From the NCBI GenBank assembly GCA_963806635.1, contig CAWDZA010000016.1, forward strand, positions 62,001 through 126,000: a stretch of 64,000 nucleotides of DNA, in the 5' to 3' direction. This DNA is from CAVVEQ01 sp963806635 (lineage in GTDB: Bacteria; Chloroflexota; Anaerolineae; Anaerolineales; Anaerolineaceae). Shown piece by piece: positions 52,793 through 62,353 of this stretch. How positions within the stretch are numbered: the stretch's first letter is position 1; the number at the start of each line of letters is the position of its first letter. The translations under genes and the position numbers were made by a program. The notes beneath the pieces are model-generated. The model was not told where the DNA came from, did no database searches, and was given only the letters and a program-made list of their open reading frames with translations.

Positions 52793-53892
52793 GCTTTTGG
52801 GGGGGCGCTTTTCTCGGCTTCTTCGGCCGGTTCGGAAGTGCACTCGGCGTCTTCGCCCTCGGTGGCTCCCTGAAGCGCGTCGATGCGCTCAGCCAGCTCC
52901 TCCATGCTCACTTCCGAATCCTGGAAGGGACCTCTGCGGATGCGGTGCGGCAAGGCCAGCTCGGCGGCGATGGCAATATCGTGGTCATTGATCTCGGAGC
53001 GCCCTTCAAAGGCAGCATGCGCCCGGGCGGTTTTTAATATCACCAGGTCCGCGCGGTGACCTTCCACATTGAGCGAGGCTGTGAGGGAAGCGATCGAAAG
53101 CATATCCCGGCGGGTATAGGTTACCCGGTCCACCAGCGGACGGGCCTGCCCGATCTGCGTGGAAAGCTCGTCTTCCTTTTTCTGCCAACCCTCGCGGAAG
53201 TGCTCCGCGTCGCGCTCGAAAGCCAGGTTGCGTTCCATGATCTCCACCCGCTCGCGCGGATTGCGGATGCCCAGGATCTCCACAGAAAGGGCAAAGCGGT
53301 CAAGAAGCTGCGGACGAAGATCGCCTTCCTCGGGGTTCATAGTACCCACCAGGATGAAGCGCGCAGGATGGGTGAAGGAAATGCCCTCGCGCTCCACGAT
53401 ATTCATGCCCATCGCGGCGGAATCCAGGAGGATATCCACCACATGGTCATCCAACAGGTTGACCTCGTCGATATACAACAAGCCGCGGTTGGCAGCCGCC
53501 AGAACCCCCGGTTCAAAATGCCTTTCCCCCTTCTGAATGGCGCGCTCGATATCCAGGGTGCCCACCACGCGGTCTTCTGTGGCGGAAACCGGTAAATTAA
53601 TGAAGGAAGTGGGCTTGGTGGAGACCGGCAGATTCTCTCCGCGGGCATGCCGCTCGCGGCACTCGGTGCACCAACCCGCCGGGTAATCCGGGTCGCAGCC
53701 GAAGCGGCAGTCATCCACAACCCGCACTTTCGGAAGCAGCGCCGCCAGTGCGCGGGCTGCTGTGGATTTGGCGGTACCGCGTTCGCCGCGGATCAGGACA
53801 CCACCGATGCGTGGATCAACCGCGTTTAGAACCAGGGCGCGGCGCATGCGGTCCTGTCCAACAATGGCAGTAAACGGATAAATTACGGGCAT
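52789..53892 (-). CDS. AAA+ ATPase, magnesium chelatase subunit I-like
   Basis: The 367-residue protein matches the BchI/ChlI family. It has FTAIVGQDRMRRALVLN, Walker A GERGTAKSTAARALA, a Cys-rich insert (CRFGCDPD ... CTEC) that may bind a metal, Walker B LLYIDEVNLLDDH, and the sensor NPEEGDLRPQLLDRFAL. The C-terminal helical lid and a short acidic tail complete it. It would form a hexameric motor for the VWA partner encoded next. Chelation of Mg2+ or Co2+ into a tetrapyrrole is the usual job. A MoxR-like chaperone role is possible because no CobN/BchH gene is nearby. Confidence 0.88.
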   Translation of the reverse strand: MPVIYPFTAIVGQDRMRRALVLNAVDPRIGGVLIRGERGTAKSTAARALAALLPKVRVVDDCRFGCDPDYPAGWCTECRERHARGENLPVSTKPTSFINLPVSATEDRVVGTLDIERAIQKGERHFEPGVLAAANRGLLYIDEVNLLDDHVVDILLDSAAMGMNIVEREGISFTHPARFILVGTMNPEEGDLRPQLLDRFALSVEILGIRNPRERVEIMERNLAFERDAEHFREGWQKKEDELSTQIGQARPLVDRVTYTRRDMLSIASLTASLNVEGHRADLVILKTARAHAAFEGRSEINDHDIAIAAELALPHRIRRGPFQDSEVSMEELAERIDALQGATEGEDAECTSEPAEEAEKSAPPKA

Positions 53893-54004
53893 AAGGAAAT
53901 TCCTAGGTTAGTCTGAAAAATGCGGCATAAGTGTACCACCAGCAAACCGCACTCGCAACTCCGCCAGGCGGAGCTGAAGATTACTTGCTTTATCCCGGGG
54001 AAGG

Positions 54005-54256
54005 TTAACCCGCGTCCTCCACGGATTCCACCTCGGGGAAGAACTGCTTTACGGTGCCTTCCACCCAGCCTTTCAGCGTGGTGGGCGAAAGCGGGCATTC
54101 CTGGCAGGCACCCCCCAAACGAACGCGAACAACCTTGCCATCGAAGGATACCAGCTCTACGGAACCCCCGTGATACTCCGCGATATATGCATCGAGCTGC
54201 TCGATCAATCCTCGTAGCTGCTGTTCCTGGGAAAATTGTGGCCTCTGGTCACTCAT
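54005..54256 (-). CDS. NifU C-terminal-like Fe-S scaffold protein
   Basis: The 83-residue protein is a single NifU-like domain. The conserved core GACQECPLSPTTLKGWVE holds two Cys spaced as in NfuA and the NifU C-terminus, which hold a [4Fe-4S] cluster between two subunits. It probably carries or delivers Fe-S clusters. Its start overlaps the stop of the upstream cyclic-nucleotide-binding-domain gene by eight bases, so they are translated together. Confidence 0.9.
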   Translation of the reverse strand: MSDQRPQFSQEQQLRGLIEQLDAYIAEYHGGSVELVSFDGKVVRVRLGGACQECPLSPTTLKGWVEGTVKQFFPEVESVEDAG

Positions 54257-54746
54257 CGCCGTTCTCCCTTCCGTTAACTCCTGGCTCGCCCATCATACCG
54301 TTCTGCAGCATGCGGATCACCTCTGATTGGGTGGCGTTCAGCCGGGAACTGATCACCTGGCTAAGCCGCTGCTGCAGGAGCAATCCCGTAGCCGGGTGCT
54401 CGCCGCACAAGCGGGAGAGGGCTGCTCCCGCGATCCTGTACAAACTGCTATCCATCACTGAGATGGCAGCCGAAGTATAACACTCATGCTGCAGCACCGA
54501 GGACCAGCCAAATACCTCCCCCTCACAGAGGGCAGCCACCTTCAGGTAAGGTCCATCGTAGGGTTTATAACGAATCTCCACCTCGCCCTGGCGCAGGATG
54601 TAAAAATAATCCGCGTATTGGTCCTGTTCGAAGATGACACTGTTCAGCGGAAACCACACCTCTTCCACAAGGGGCAGTATAAGGTGGATATCGGAATCAT
54701 CCATGCCCCAAAAAAGCGGGATCGAATACAGTTCCTGCGCTTGCAT
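54249..54746 (-). CDS. Cyclic-nucleotide-binding-domain protein without HTH
   Basis: The 165-residue protein has one Crp-type beta-barrel (about 8-120), with LPLVEEVWFPLNSVIFEQDQ, FYILRQGEVEIRY and ALCEGEVFGWSSVL. A helix follows, and then a short polar tail. The Crp DNA-binding helix-turn-helix is absent, so it is not a conventional transcription factor. The pocket Glu in GEVFG is kept, but the usual Arg-Ser pair is replaced. It overlaps the NifU-like gene, which suggests a sensing role tied to Fe-S metabolism; that is inference. The ATG at 54744-54746 is used in place of a TTG two codons earlier. Confidence 0.85.
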   Translation of the reverse strand: MQAQELYSIPLFWGMDDSDIHLILPLVEEVWFPLNSVIFEQDQYADYFYILRQGEVEIRYKPYDGPYLKVAALCEGEVFGWSSVLQHECYTSAAISVMDSSLYRIAGAALSRLCGEHPATGLLLQQRLSQVISSRLNATQSEVIRMLQNGMMGEPGVNGRENGDE

Positions 54747-54854
54747 AGACAATATCTTAATCCGCCAGCCACGTGGAGTGTAGTGGCGAAATTCCCAAAA
54801 ACGCAGATATTCCTCATCCCGAAAGGATGACGAAAGATGATTTTTGCAGGAAGA

Positions 54855-55643
54855 TCAATCGGAGGGAGGTGGAGTAATGGGTTGGTTGTGGCGCACCTGC
54901 TGCAGGAATTCCGGAGAGTTCAGGCTGCGCTCCAGTTGGTAGGTGATGTATGCCTGAAGAATGGTTTCGATCTCGCGCCTGGCGCGTTCCGGAATTTGTG
55001 CGCGCGCTGCCTCGCGGTAACTGCTGCGCTGCAGGTGGCGGAGGTATTTCAACCCCTCCATCGTAATCTGGCGTGAAGTAGTGGTTTTCAACCCGCAATC
55101 CGGACAGAGCGCCCCACCCAGACCGGCATTGAAGAACTGGTCCTCCGCGCGGATCTCTCTGCCACAGCCAACGCAGCGGGTGAGCTCGGGGCGGAAACCT
55201 GCCAGATCCAGGGCGTGGATCTCGAAATATCGTACAGCCAGGTAGCAGTCTTCTTCGCTTGCGATCCGTTTCAGGGTTTCCTGCAGAAGCTGGTAAAGGG
55301 GCAGCGAAGCACCCTCCTCATAAGTGAAGCGTTCCACCAGCTCGACTGCGTAGGATGCGTAAGCGGTGCGGACCAGGTCCTCGCGGATCTGGAGATAGGG
55401 CTCAACGGTTTCTGCCTGGGTGACGATCCACAGGTCGCGCCCCCGCGCCAGTTGCAGGCTCACCTTCGTGAAGGGCTCCAGATGACCTGCCTTGCGTGAG
55501 TGCATCTTGCGCACCCCTTTTGCGATCGCACGCAGCTTACCCCGCTCCCGGGAAAAAAGAACCAGCAGGCGGTCCGCTTCACCCCAATTGGAGTGCCTTA
55601 CCACCACCGCTTCCACCCGGATCGACCGTTCCCGGTCTGGCAT
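54855..55643 (-). CDS. recO: DNA repair protein RecO
   Basis: The 262-residue protein has the N-terminal OB fold (RVEAVVVRHSNWGEADRLLVLF, then RGKLRAIAKGVRK), a helical domain, and a zinc finger built from CVGCG and CPDCG. Order and length match RecO, which with RecR loads RecA on single-stranded DNA coated with SSB. The ATG gives MPDRERSIRVEAVV. It lies 4 bases after cdd on the same strand. Confidence 0.95.
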   Translation of the reverse strand: MPDRERSIRVEAVVVRHSNWGEADRLLVLFSRERGKLRAIAKGVRKMHSRKAGHLEPFTKVSLQLARGRDLWIVTQAETVEPYLQIREDLVRTAYASYAVELVERFTYEEGASLPLYQLLQETLKRIASEEDCYLAVRYFEIHALDLAGFRPELTRCVGCGREIRAEDQFFNAGLGGALCPDCGLKTTTSRQITMEGLKYLRHLQRSSYREAARAQIPERARREIETILQAYITYQLERSLNSPEFLQQVRHNQPITPPPSD

Positions 55644-55647
55644 GGTT

Positions 55648-56055
55648 TTATCCCGTCAGCTTATCTGGTGTGAAGGCGTCCGGCAGCAATTCCCGGAGTG
55701 CATACTCCCCCGTCAATTTACCATCCGCATTTGCCAGGATCACCAGGGTTTCCAACCCAAATTCCGCCAGCACCTGCCGGCATCCGCCGCAGGGTGAGCC
55801 GCCGTTTTCGGTGACCACAGCGATTGCGGTAAACTGGCGCTCCCCCTCTGAAACCGCCTTAAACACCGCCACCCTTTCCGCACAGATCGTGGAGGGGAAA
55901 GCGGCATTTTCCACGTTCACCCCATCGTAGATCTTCCCCGAACGGGTTAAGAGCGCCGCCCCTACGGCATAGTGCGAATAGGGGGAGTACGACCAGCGCC
56001 TGGCCAGCAGCCCACGCTGGATCAACTCTTCTTTCATTTCAATGTCGAGTGTCAT
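55648..56055 (-). CDS. cdd: Cytidine deaminase
   Basis: The 135-residue protein deaminates cytidine and deoxycytidine for pyrimidine salvage. The zinc site is complete: TICAERVAVFKA supplies one Cys and the catalytic Glu, and GSPCGGCRQVLAEF supplies two further Cys. YSHYAVGAALLT and NVENAAFPSTIC are also family-typical. The length is that of the homotetrameric form. It lies between glmU and recO on the same strand. Confidence 0.96.
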   Translation of the reverse strand: MTLDIEMKEELIQRGLLARRWSYSPYSHYAVGAALLTRSGKIYDGVNVENAAFPSTICAERVAVFKAVSEGERQFTAIAVVTENGGSPCGGCRQVLAEFGLETLVILANADGKLTGEYALRELLPDAFTPDKLTG

Positions 56056-56061
56056 ACAAAA

Positions 56062-57409
56062 CTAATCCTTAAGGTCCTTCAATTCCCTTGCCGGAACACC
56101 CACAACCAGCTTGTTGGGCGGAACATCCTTGGTCACCACCGCACCGGCTCCTGTTTTAGATCCTTTACCGATCTTCACCGGCGCCACCAGCATGGTATCG
56201 CTGCCGATGAAGACGCCGTCCTCGATCACAGTTGGGTTCTTGTTCACCCCATCAAAGTTGCAAGTCACTGTACCCGCGCCGATATTCACCCCTTCCCCAA
56301 TGGTTGCGTCGCCAATATAGGAGAAATGCCCCATGCGGGTATCCGCGCCAAGGGTGGAGTTCTTCACTTCGCCAAAATTGCCCATGTGAACGCCTTTGCC
56401 CAGTCGCGCTCCCTTGCGCAACCGCGCAAAGGGACCTATGACCACACCATCTTCAAGCACCGCGCCTTCCATCACCGCCATCTGGATGCGGCAATCATCC
56501 CCGACCACGCAGTCGGTTAATATCGAATCCGGCCCGATCTCGCAGCCTTTTCCAATGGAAGTTTTCCCCCGTAAATACGTGTTGGGAAACAGGGTCGTAT
56601 CCTCGCCTATTGTCACGGTTTCATCAATAAAGACGGATCCCGGTTGAAGCATGCTCACACCGTTCAGCATCCATTCTTCGTTGATCCGCTTCTGCAGCAC
56701 CACACCAGCTTCAGCCAAATGGATCCGGTTATTGATCCCGACCGCTTCGGTTTCGTCCTTGAGGGTCAACGCCTTCACGGAGCCCCCTTCAGAGCAGGCG
56801 ATCTCCACCAGGTCGGTGAGGTAATATTCACCCTTGGGGGATACTTTGATCTTTTTCAGCGCTTGCCAGAGCCATTCTGCTCGGCAGCAATACACACCGG
56901 CATTCAACTCGCGGATCTTTAAGGATCTCCGCCGTGGCGCTGCCTTCTTCGACGATGGCTTTAACACTTCCCGTGGCATTCCTTAGAACCCGCCCGAACC
57001 CGCGTGGGTCCTCCGCCTGCACCGTTACGATGCTCAAAGGTCCACTGTTGCCAGCCTGCATATCCACCAGGTTTTCGAGCGTTTCTCGTCTCAGAAGGGG
57101 CATATCCGCATAGAAGATCAGGATCAAACCCTCGAAGCCTTTGAGGATATTCGCTGCACACGCCACTGCGTGCGCAGTGCCCAGTTGCTCTTCCTGCACA
57201 GCATAGATAGCCCGCTCCCCCACCTTTTGCCGCACCTCGTCAGCTCCATGACCAATGACAAGCACCGGCAGCCTGTTGGTGATGCCGGTGGCATTATTAA
57301 GCGCATATTCCACCATGGGCTTGCCTGCCAATGGATGCAGGATCTTGGGGGTCTTCGATTTCATGCGGGTTCCCTGGCCTGCAGCCAGGATCACGATTGA
57401 GACATCCAT
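56062..57409 (-). CDS. glmU: Bifunctional GlmU uridyltransferase/acetyltransferase, one frameshift
   Basis: The protein is 448 residues when one extra A in AAA at 56918-56920 is removed. It makes UDP-GlcNAc from glucosamine-1-phosphate. The first frame holds VSIVILAAGQGTRMKSKTPK, EEQLGTAHAVACA, YADMPLL and GFGRVLRN. The second resumes at LKIRELNAGVYC, then GEYYLTDLVEIA and the left-handed beta-helix with LRGKTSIGKGCEIGP, GPFARLRKGARLG and NIGAGTVTCNFDG. The gene is essential in bacteria with peptidoglycan, so true loss is unlikely. The start at 57409 has a GGGAGA site. UDP-GlcNAc from it would supply the wecB product upstream in the window. Confidence 0.93.
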
Positions 57410-57439
57410 CTTGATGTTCTCCCATCCATTCATTTAGAT

Positions 57440-57476
57440 AAAAAAAGCCTTACCCTGCGTATCAGGTTGTAAAGCT
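57440..57476 (-). terminator. Terminator after tRNA-Gln
   Basis: On the minus strand AGCTTTAC pairs with GTAAGGCT (one G-U pair) and is followed by seven T. It lies between the tRNA and glmU. Confidence 0.6.
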
Positions 57477-57525
57477 CGGGTCATTTTATCGCGAAATATT
57501 TCCTCCCCAATTTCCAAAGGGAAGG

Positions 57526-57596
57526 CTGGGGCGCCTGGATTCGAACCAAGATCCACAGATCCAAAGTCTGGTGTGCTGCCATTGCACTACGCCCCA
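57526..57596 (-). tRNA. tRNA-Gln (anticodon TTG)
   Basis: A 71-base cloverleaf is read on the minus strand. Acceptor TGGGGCG pairs with CGCCCCA, the D stem is GTGC/GCAC, the anticodon loop is CTTTGGA with anticodon TTG, and the T loop is TTCGAAT. The first anticodon-stem pair is a C-T mismatch. The 3' CCA is not encoded (G73 is followed by CC but not A). It decodes CAA/CAG as glutamine. Confidence 0.93.
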
Positions 57597-57663
57597 GAAT
57601 TCGGGTCTATTATAAACGATTATCCTTCGCCCTTCAGAAAGAGGCGTTTTTCACCCCTTGGGT

Positions 57664-58707
57664 TTATTTTTTTATCTTCAGCCCCATTTTTTGCGCCTGC
57701 TCGAAGGTTAGCAGATCCGGGTTGCCCAAATCAGGTTTGGCGTCCGTACCGGCATTCTCCCAAAAGTCGTCCGCATCGCTCCGGCTCACGTTTTCTGGCG
57801 TGCCCAGCAGTTTCTCCAGTTCGCCATCCGTACCGGCAGCTTTGGCAGAGCCAGCAGGCTTTTTCGCACCCGCTTTTTCGCCCCCAGGTAGATTGCGGAC
57901 ACGGTCAAACCCCTCTAGAAGAAGTTCTGACTTCACCGCAACCTGGGCTGCATCCAACCCGGGAGAAAATACCGCTGCCAGCAATTCCTCGCCTGCGTAC
58001 ACCGCCATGAAATCCGAGCTGACACCGGGCTGATAATGCATGGAAGCTCTCCCCGGCGATAGGATAAGTGTTTCGAGCCCGTGGGCAGCCGCAGCCATCT
58101 GCTGACCGGCCTGACGGACCACATCTCTGGGGATATCTACTGGCAGATCACCAAAAGCCTTTTCAATACCGCCATCCGCATCCATCCACAGAGTACAGCG
58201 GGCTTTCAGAGATTGATGCAGCTTAAATAGCGCCTTGCTGGTTTGATCCTCTTCCTTTTCCGCCGTGGGTTGGGGAACCGGTTTGGTTTCCACTTTTGTC
58301 GGAGCCGCGGGTGGAGTCGGTAATGTACCCCCTTCCAACCCCAGGCAGCCAGCCGCCACCCTGCGGAATTCCGCCAGGTCAACTGGTTTCTGAATAACCT
58401 GGCTCACCCGCAGATCCTCGGCTTCCTTCTCCAACTGGGTATCCAAAAATGCCGTAGTGAGGATGACCTTAACCCCCGGGCACTTTCGCTGCACCCTTTT
58501 GACCAACTCCAAACCGGAGATGCCGGGAAGGCGAAAATCGGTCACCAGCAGATCGATGCTGTGCCGGCCCATCTCCAGGATGCCCTCCTCTGCGGACGGA
58601 GCAGCCATTATGGAGAGATCGGTAGAAAGATCCTGGATCGCTCCCTTTAGCTCGCGCCCTAGATCGGTGGCATCTTCAACGATTAAACAATGGATCATCT
58701 TGCTCAT
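57664..58707 (-). CDS. Response-regulator receiver with Roadblock-like output domain
   Basis: The 347-residue protein has a canonical receiver at residues 1-120: acidic pair in LIVEDATD, phosphoacceptor in LLVTDFRLPG, Thr in ILTTAF and Lys in IQKPVD. After a Pro/Thr/Lys linker, residues about 155-270 resemble a Roadblock/LC7-type domain (LKARCTLWMDADGGIEKAF, DFMAVYAGEELLAAVFSPG). A charged C-terminal tail follows. Roadblock proteins act with small Ras-like GTPases in motility or polarity, and none is in the window. The layout repeats the N-terminal half of the protein at 39523-41442, so the two are probably distant relatives. Confidence 0.8.
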   Translation of the reverse strand: MSKMIHCLIVEDATDLGRELKGAIQDLSTDLSIMAAPSAEEGILEMGRHSIDLLVTDFRLPGISGLELVKRVQRKCPGVKVILTTAFLDTQLEKEAEDLRVSQVIQKPVDLAEFRRVAAGCLGLEGGTLPTPPAAPTKVETKPVPQPTAEKEEDQTSKALFKLHQSLKARCTLWMDADGGIEKAFGDLPVDIPRDVVRQAGQQMAAAAHGLETLILSPGRASMHYQPGVSSDFMAVYAGEELLAAVFSPGLDAAQVAVKSELLLEGFDRVRNLPGGEKAGAKKPAGSAKAAGTDGELEKLLGTPENVSRSDADDFWENAGTDAKPDLGNPDLLTFEQAQKMGLKIKK

Positions 58708-58722
58708 GATGTTATTATAGCT

Positions 58723-58757
58723 AAAAAAAGCCCTGCCTATGGAGATTCCGGCAGGGC
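58723..58757 (-). terminator. Terminator of the ABC transporter operon
   Basis: On the minus strand GCCCTGCC and GGCAGGGC form an 8-base stem with a 12-base loop, followed by seven T. It lies just after the small membrane protein gene. Confidence 0.85.
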
Positions 58758-58776
58758 AGGCTTCACTTCTATTTTT

Positions 58777-58980
58777 TTACCGGTGCCGTTCCTTGGAAAG
58801 CCACACCGCCCCAATAAAACCTATCACGATCCCGAAAAAAGAGCAAAGGTATGCAACCAGGTTAAGAAAAAACGTGGAGGGGATGACCTGCATCACCATC
58901 AGCAAGGGCAGGATGACCCCCAGAAGGAGCATCCCGAAGGCAATGATCACCATCATTTTGGGACTAACGTGCGGGATCAT
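58777..58980 (-). CDS. Small two-span membrane protein at the end of the ABC operon
   Basis: The 67-residue protein has two hydrophobic spans (about 8-30 and 37-60) and a short basic C-terminus (SKERHR). Its ATG directly abuts the stop of the ATP-binding protein gene as TAGATG, and a good terminator follows its stop. This makes it the last gene of the transporter operon. I do not recognise a family. It could be an accessory subunit or unrelated. Confidence 0.65.
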   Translation of the reverse strand: MIPHVSPKMMVIIAFGMLLLGVILPLLMVMQVIPSTFFLNLVAYLCSFFGIVIGFIGAVWLSKERHR

Positions 58981-60028
58981 CTATTTATACAACCAGCAGG
59001 CAACCTTGTGTTCCGGGTTGATCTCAAAATCGGGCGGCACTTCCACTTCGCACAGACCAGCGATCTTCTTCGGGCAGCGCGGGTGGAAACCGGCAGCCCG
59101 GCGGAGGGGTGATCAGGCTTGGCGGCTCGCCGGAGGGGATATCCTTATAGACCTTGGCGTTGGCTGCATCCGGGTCGGAGGTTGCCGCCAGCAGTGCCAG
59201 GGTATAGGGGTGCGACGGGTTGAAAAGCAGGTCATGAACCTTGGCTTGTTCCACGACTTTGCCTGCATACATGACGAAAATACGCCGGGAGAAGTAGCGC
59301 ACCGTGGAGAGATCGTGGGTGATGTAGATCACGCCCAGGTTATATTTTTCCTGAAGGTTGCGTAGCAGATTGAGGATCTCCACCCGCACCGAGGCATCCA
59401 GCATGGAAACTGGCTCGTCAGCCACGATCAACTTGGGCTCCAGCACCATCGCCCTTGCGATCACAATTCGTTGCTGCTGCCCACCGCTGAGCATGTGCGG
59501 GAATTTGGGCAGGAAGTCCTCGATGGGGAAGACCTTCACCTCTTCCAGTACTTTCTTGATCCGTGCGTCCCTTTCTTCAGATGTGCTCTTGGAATTGATG
59601 ATCATCGGCTCGCTGAGAATTCGGGTGACATCCATGAAAGGCGGCATGGCACCATAAGGATCTTGCTGGATATAACCCACCTGCGACCGGTACCATTTCA
59701 GGTCTTTGGGTTCCATCTTGCTGATATCCTTGCCGTTGAAAACGACCCTGCCCTTGATAGGCTTATTAATTCCAAGGATGGTTTTCATCAGGCTGGATTT
59801 GCCACAGCCGCTTTCACCAACCACGGCAATGGATTCCCCCTTGGCGAGGTCAAAGTTAACCCCGTCCACGGCGTGAACGTAACCTGCATGCCCAAATCCA
59901 AATTTGCGCAGCTCAAACCAAACATGCAGATCCTGAATGGATAACAGCTTGTCTGCATGCAAATCCATTGTTTCGACAGGGGTAGCCTCTTCCACGACCG
60001 GGGTTGCATTGCTTTTCGTTTTTGCCAT
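58981..60028 (-). CDS. Oligopeptide ABC transporter ATP-binding protein (DppF/OppF-like), one frameshift
   Basis: The protein is 348 residues when one extra T in TTT at 59087-59089 is removed. It has Walker A VVGESGCGKSSLMKTIL, the Q-loop YIQQDPYGAMPPF, signature LSGGQQQRIVIARAM, Walker B LIVADEPVSMLD and switch THDLSTVRY. The 3' end shows the oligopeptide-transporter tail: the frame reads GCRF, then the next frame gives HPRCPKKIAGLCE and ends at a TAG at 58981. A Cys-containing tail of this type is standard in the Opp/Dpp family. It powers uptake with the second ATPase encoded upstream. Confidence 0.93.
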
Positions 60029-60042
60029 TCAGCTTCTCCTGC

Positions 60043-61009
60043 CTATACGTATAACCAGCATTTCACCGTGCGGCCGTCTTTCACCTCCACCGGTGGTTCA
60101 TCTTTACAAAGATCAAAACGCCGCGGGCAACGTTCCGCAAATCGGCAGCCAGTGGGTGGATCCAGAAGGCTGGGCGGCTGACCGACAATAAAATCGGGTT
60201 CCACCGTTGCCCGCATTTTAGGCACGCTGGCCATCAGCTTTTTTGCATAGGGATGCAAAGGCTCATGGAAGAATCGTTCCGCGTCGCTCACCTCCACGAT
60301 CTGCCCGGCATACATCACCGCCACCTTATCCGCCAGCTCGCTGGAAGTGGCGATATCATGGGTTATTAGAATAAAGCTGGTTTCCATCTCATTCTTGATG
60401 TGTTTCAGAACATTGAAAATATTTGCCTGAGTTAATACATCCAGCGCAGAAGTGGGTTCATCCAGGATGATAAGATCAGGCGCAGTTACCAAGCGCCATG
60501 GCAATCGCCGAGCGCTGCCGCATCCCACCGCTCAATTCGAAAGCGTATCGGTCGATGAATTGGTCTGGGACGCCTACGTGCGCGAACATTTTCCGAGCTT
60601 GCTTGAGCGCATCCTCCTTGGATGCCCCGCTGTGTACCACCACGGGTTCGGCCACCTGTTCGCCCACCTTCATTACCGGGTTGAGCGAATTCATCGCGGC
60701 TTGGGGAACCATCGACATCTTCACCCAGCGGATATCTTTGCGGTAGGTCTCGTCGTCCATGGCCATGGTATCCACGCCGTTCAGGATCACCTTGCCGCTG
60801 TATTTCTCGATATTTTTAGGCAGAAGCCGCAGGATCGCTTTGGCCAGGGAGGTCTTCCCGCAACCGGATTCGCCAAGAACAACAACCGCTTCTTTAAAAC
60901 CCAGGTTAAAATTCACACCATCAACAGCACGGACTACCCCTGTTTTTCCAACTTTAAAGTGTAGAACCAGATCTTCAATTTTTAATAATTGTGAGTCTTG
61001 TTTGACCAT
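60043..61009 (-). CDS. Oligopeptide ABC transporter ATP-binding protein (DppD/OppD-like), one frameshift
   Basis: The protein is 321 residues when one extra G near 60488-60491 is removed. The first frame has VVLGESGCGKTSLAKAIL (Walker A), MVPQAAMNSLNPVM (Q-loop) and ELSGGMRQRSAIAMAL (signature). The next frame continues directly with VTAPDLIILDEPTSALD (Walker B), LITHDIATSSELADKV and the Opp/Dpp tail GCRFAERCPRRFDLC. No motif is lost across the junction. The start overlaps the stop of the upstream permease as TAATG. It pairs with the DppF-like protein as a heterodimer. Confidence 0.93.
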
Positions 61010-62353
61010 TACTGACCTCGCAGGCGGGGGTTGAAGATGCGGTCGAGGGCGAAGCCTACCATGGCGAAGGCCAGTCCGGTGAACATCAATAAGAATGCGG
61101 GTTCAAGAACCCAATAGTACCAACCGTTATACAAGGCGCCGTTTGAATAGGCGTCATCAATGACTTTCCCCCAGGTGGGAAGAATGGGGTCTCCCAACCC
61201 CAGGATGGCGAGGGATGCCTCCAGAAAAACATAGCTGGGAATGAGCAGGATGAACTGCGGGATCAGCACGGGGATGACCCGCGGCATCATGTACTGGAAG
61301 ATGATGCGCGTGTCACTCGCGCCGTAGGCTCTGGCAGCTTCAATATAAGGCGATTCCTTGGTTTGCAGGAACATCGCCCGGAAGGTTTTAATGGATTGGC
61401 CGAAAATTCCCAGGATGATCACCGTCCCCAGGATCGTTGCGATGCTGCGGGAATAGAAGGTTCCCACCATGATTAGAATGGGCAGGAAGGGAAGGATCAT
61501 GTTGATCTCGACGATACGCTGGGTCACATTATCCAGCCAACCTCCAAACCATGTGCTCACCGCGGCAATGGACATCGACATGATGGTTGTTCCAACTGCC
61601 GCGAGCAGGCCAAAGAGCAGCGCCACCGGGGTACCCCAAAGCAGGGGAATCAAAAGGTTTCGGCGCAAGTGGTCGGTACCGGCAATGCCGCTCACATCGC
61701 CATACGCAATGAACTGGGCATTGATATCGGAACCCGGTTCAAAAGCCACCCCTTCAATTTCAAGAGAATAGTCCCCTTTCAAAGGTACGGGTGGGTTTGA
61801 ATTGGGATCCTGGAACAGGGCAATCTCAGGTTGGACTCCGCCAAGCTTTTGGATCAAGGCCTTATCCTGGGAGATCCGGTAAGTCTCCGTTGGCGCCAAT
61901 AGCCATATTCTTGAGTTTGATCGTCCTGCCATCCGGAGTTTTCAGCGATATGGCAACGAATGGTTTTTTTTCGTTGAACGTGGAATTGAAATAGACCGCG
62001 AGATCGTTCAGGTAGCTATCAGCGTTGAAAGTAAACGGCAGGGACATCTTAATGACGGATGAGCCATCTGATTTCACGCTTACCGTTTTATATGCTGGAT
62101 CATCCGTACTGTTTACGTTGATGGTTTCGGATAACTTGTTCAGCCGGAACCAGTTTGTCCAGGTAGGTTGTGCAAATTTGGGGGATGTATACCAATCCTC
62201 TCCTGTACCCCTCCAAAGCTTGATCGCTTCCGGGTATGGATACATTCTCAGGGCGAGAATGGAAAGCAGGATCAGCAGAGCAATCATGCTGAGTCCGGCA
62301 ATCGCAGACGGGTATTTCAGCAGCTCTTTAAGATTTTTAATAAAGGATTTCAT
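61009..62353 (-). CDS. Oligopeptide ABC transporter permease (DppC/OppC-like), one frameshift
   Basis: The protein is about 447 residues when one extra A near 61890-61891 is removed. The N-terminus has a membrane span (AIAGLSMIALLILLSILAL) and a long extracytoplasmic insert of about 150 residues, larger than usual. The second frame holds LGTDHL-like GTDHLRRNLLIPLLWG, five spans and the EAA loop EAARAYGASDTRIIFQYMMP that docks the ATPases. It ends in GFALDRIFNPRLRG, as in OppC. The ATG at 62353 overlaps the stop of the other permease by ATGA. Confidence 0.9.

Noticed and set aside
53964..53979. Hairpin CTCCGCC/GGCGGAG as terminator after the NifU-like gene
   Set aside because: The loop is too short for the full stem and there is no T-run on either strand.
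56062..57409. glmU as a true pseudogene
   Set aside because: Only one base disrupts it, all motifs are intact on both sides and no second copy is visible for an essential function, so an insertion error is more likely.
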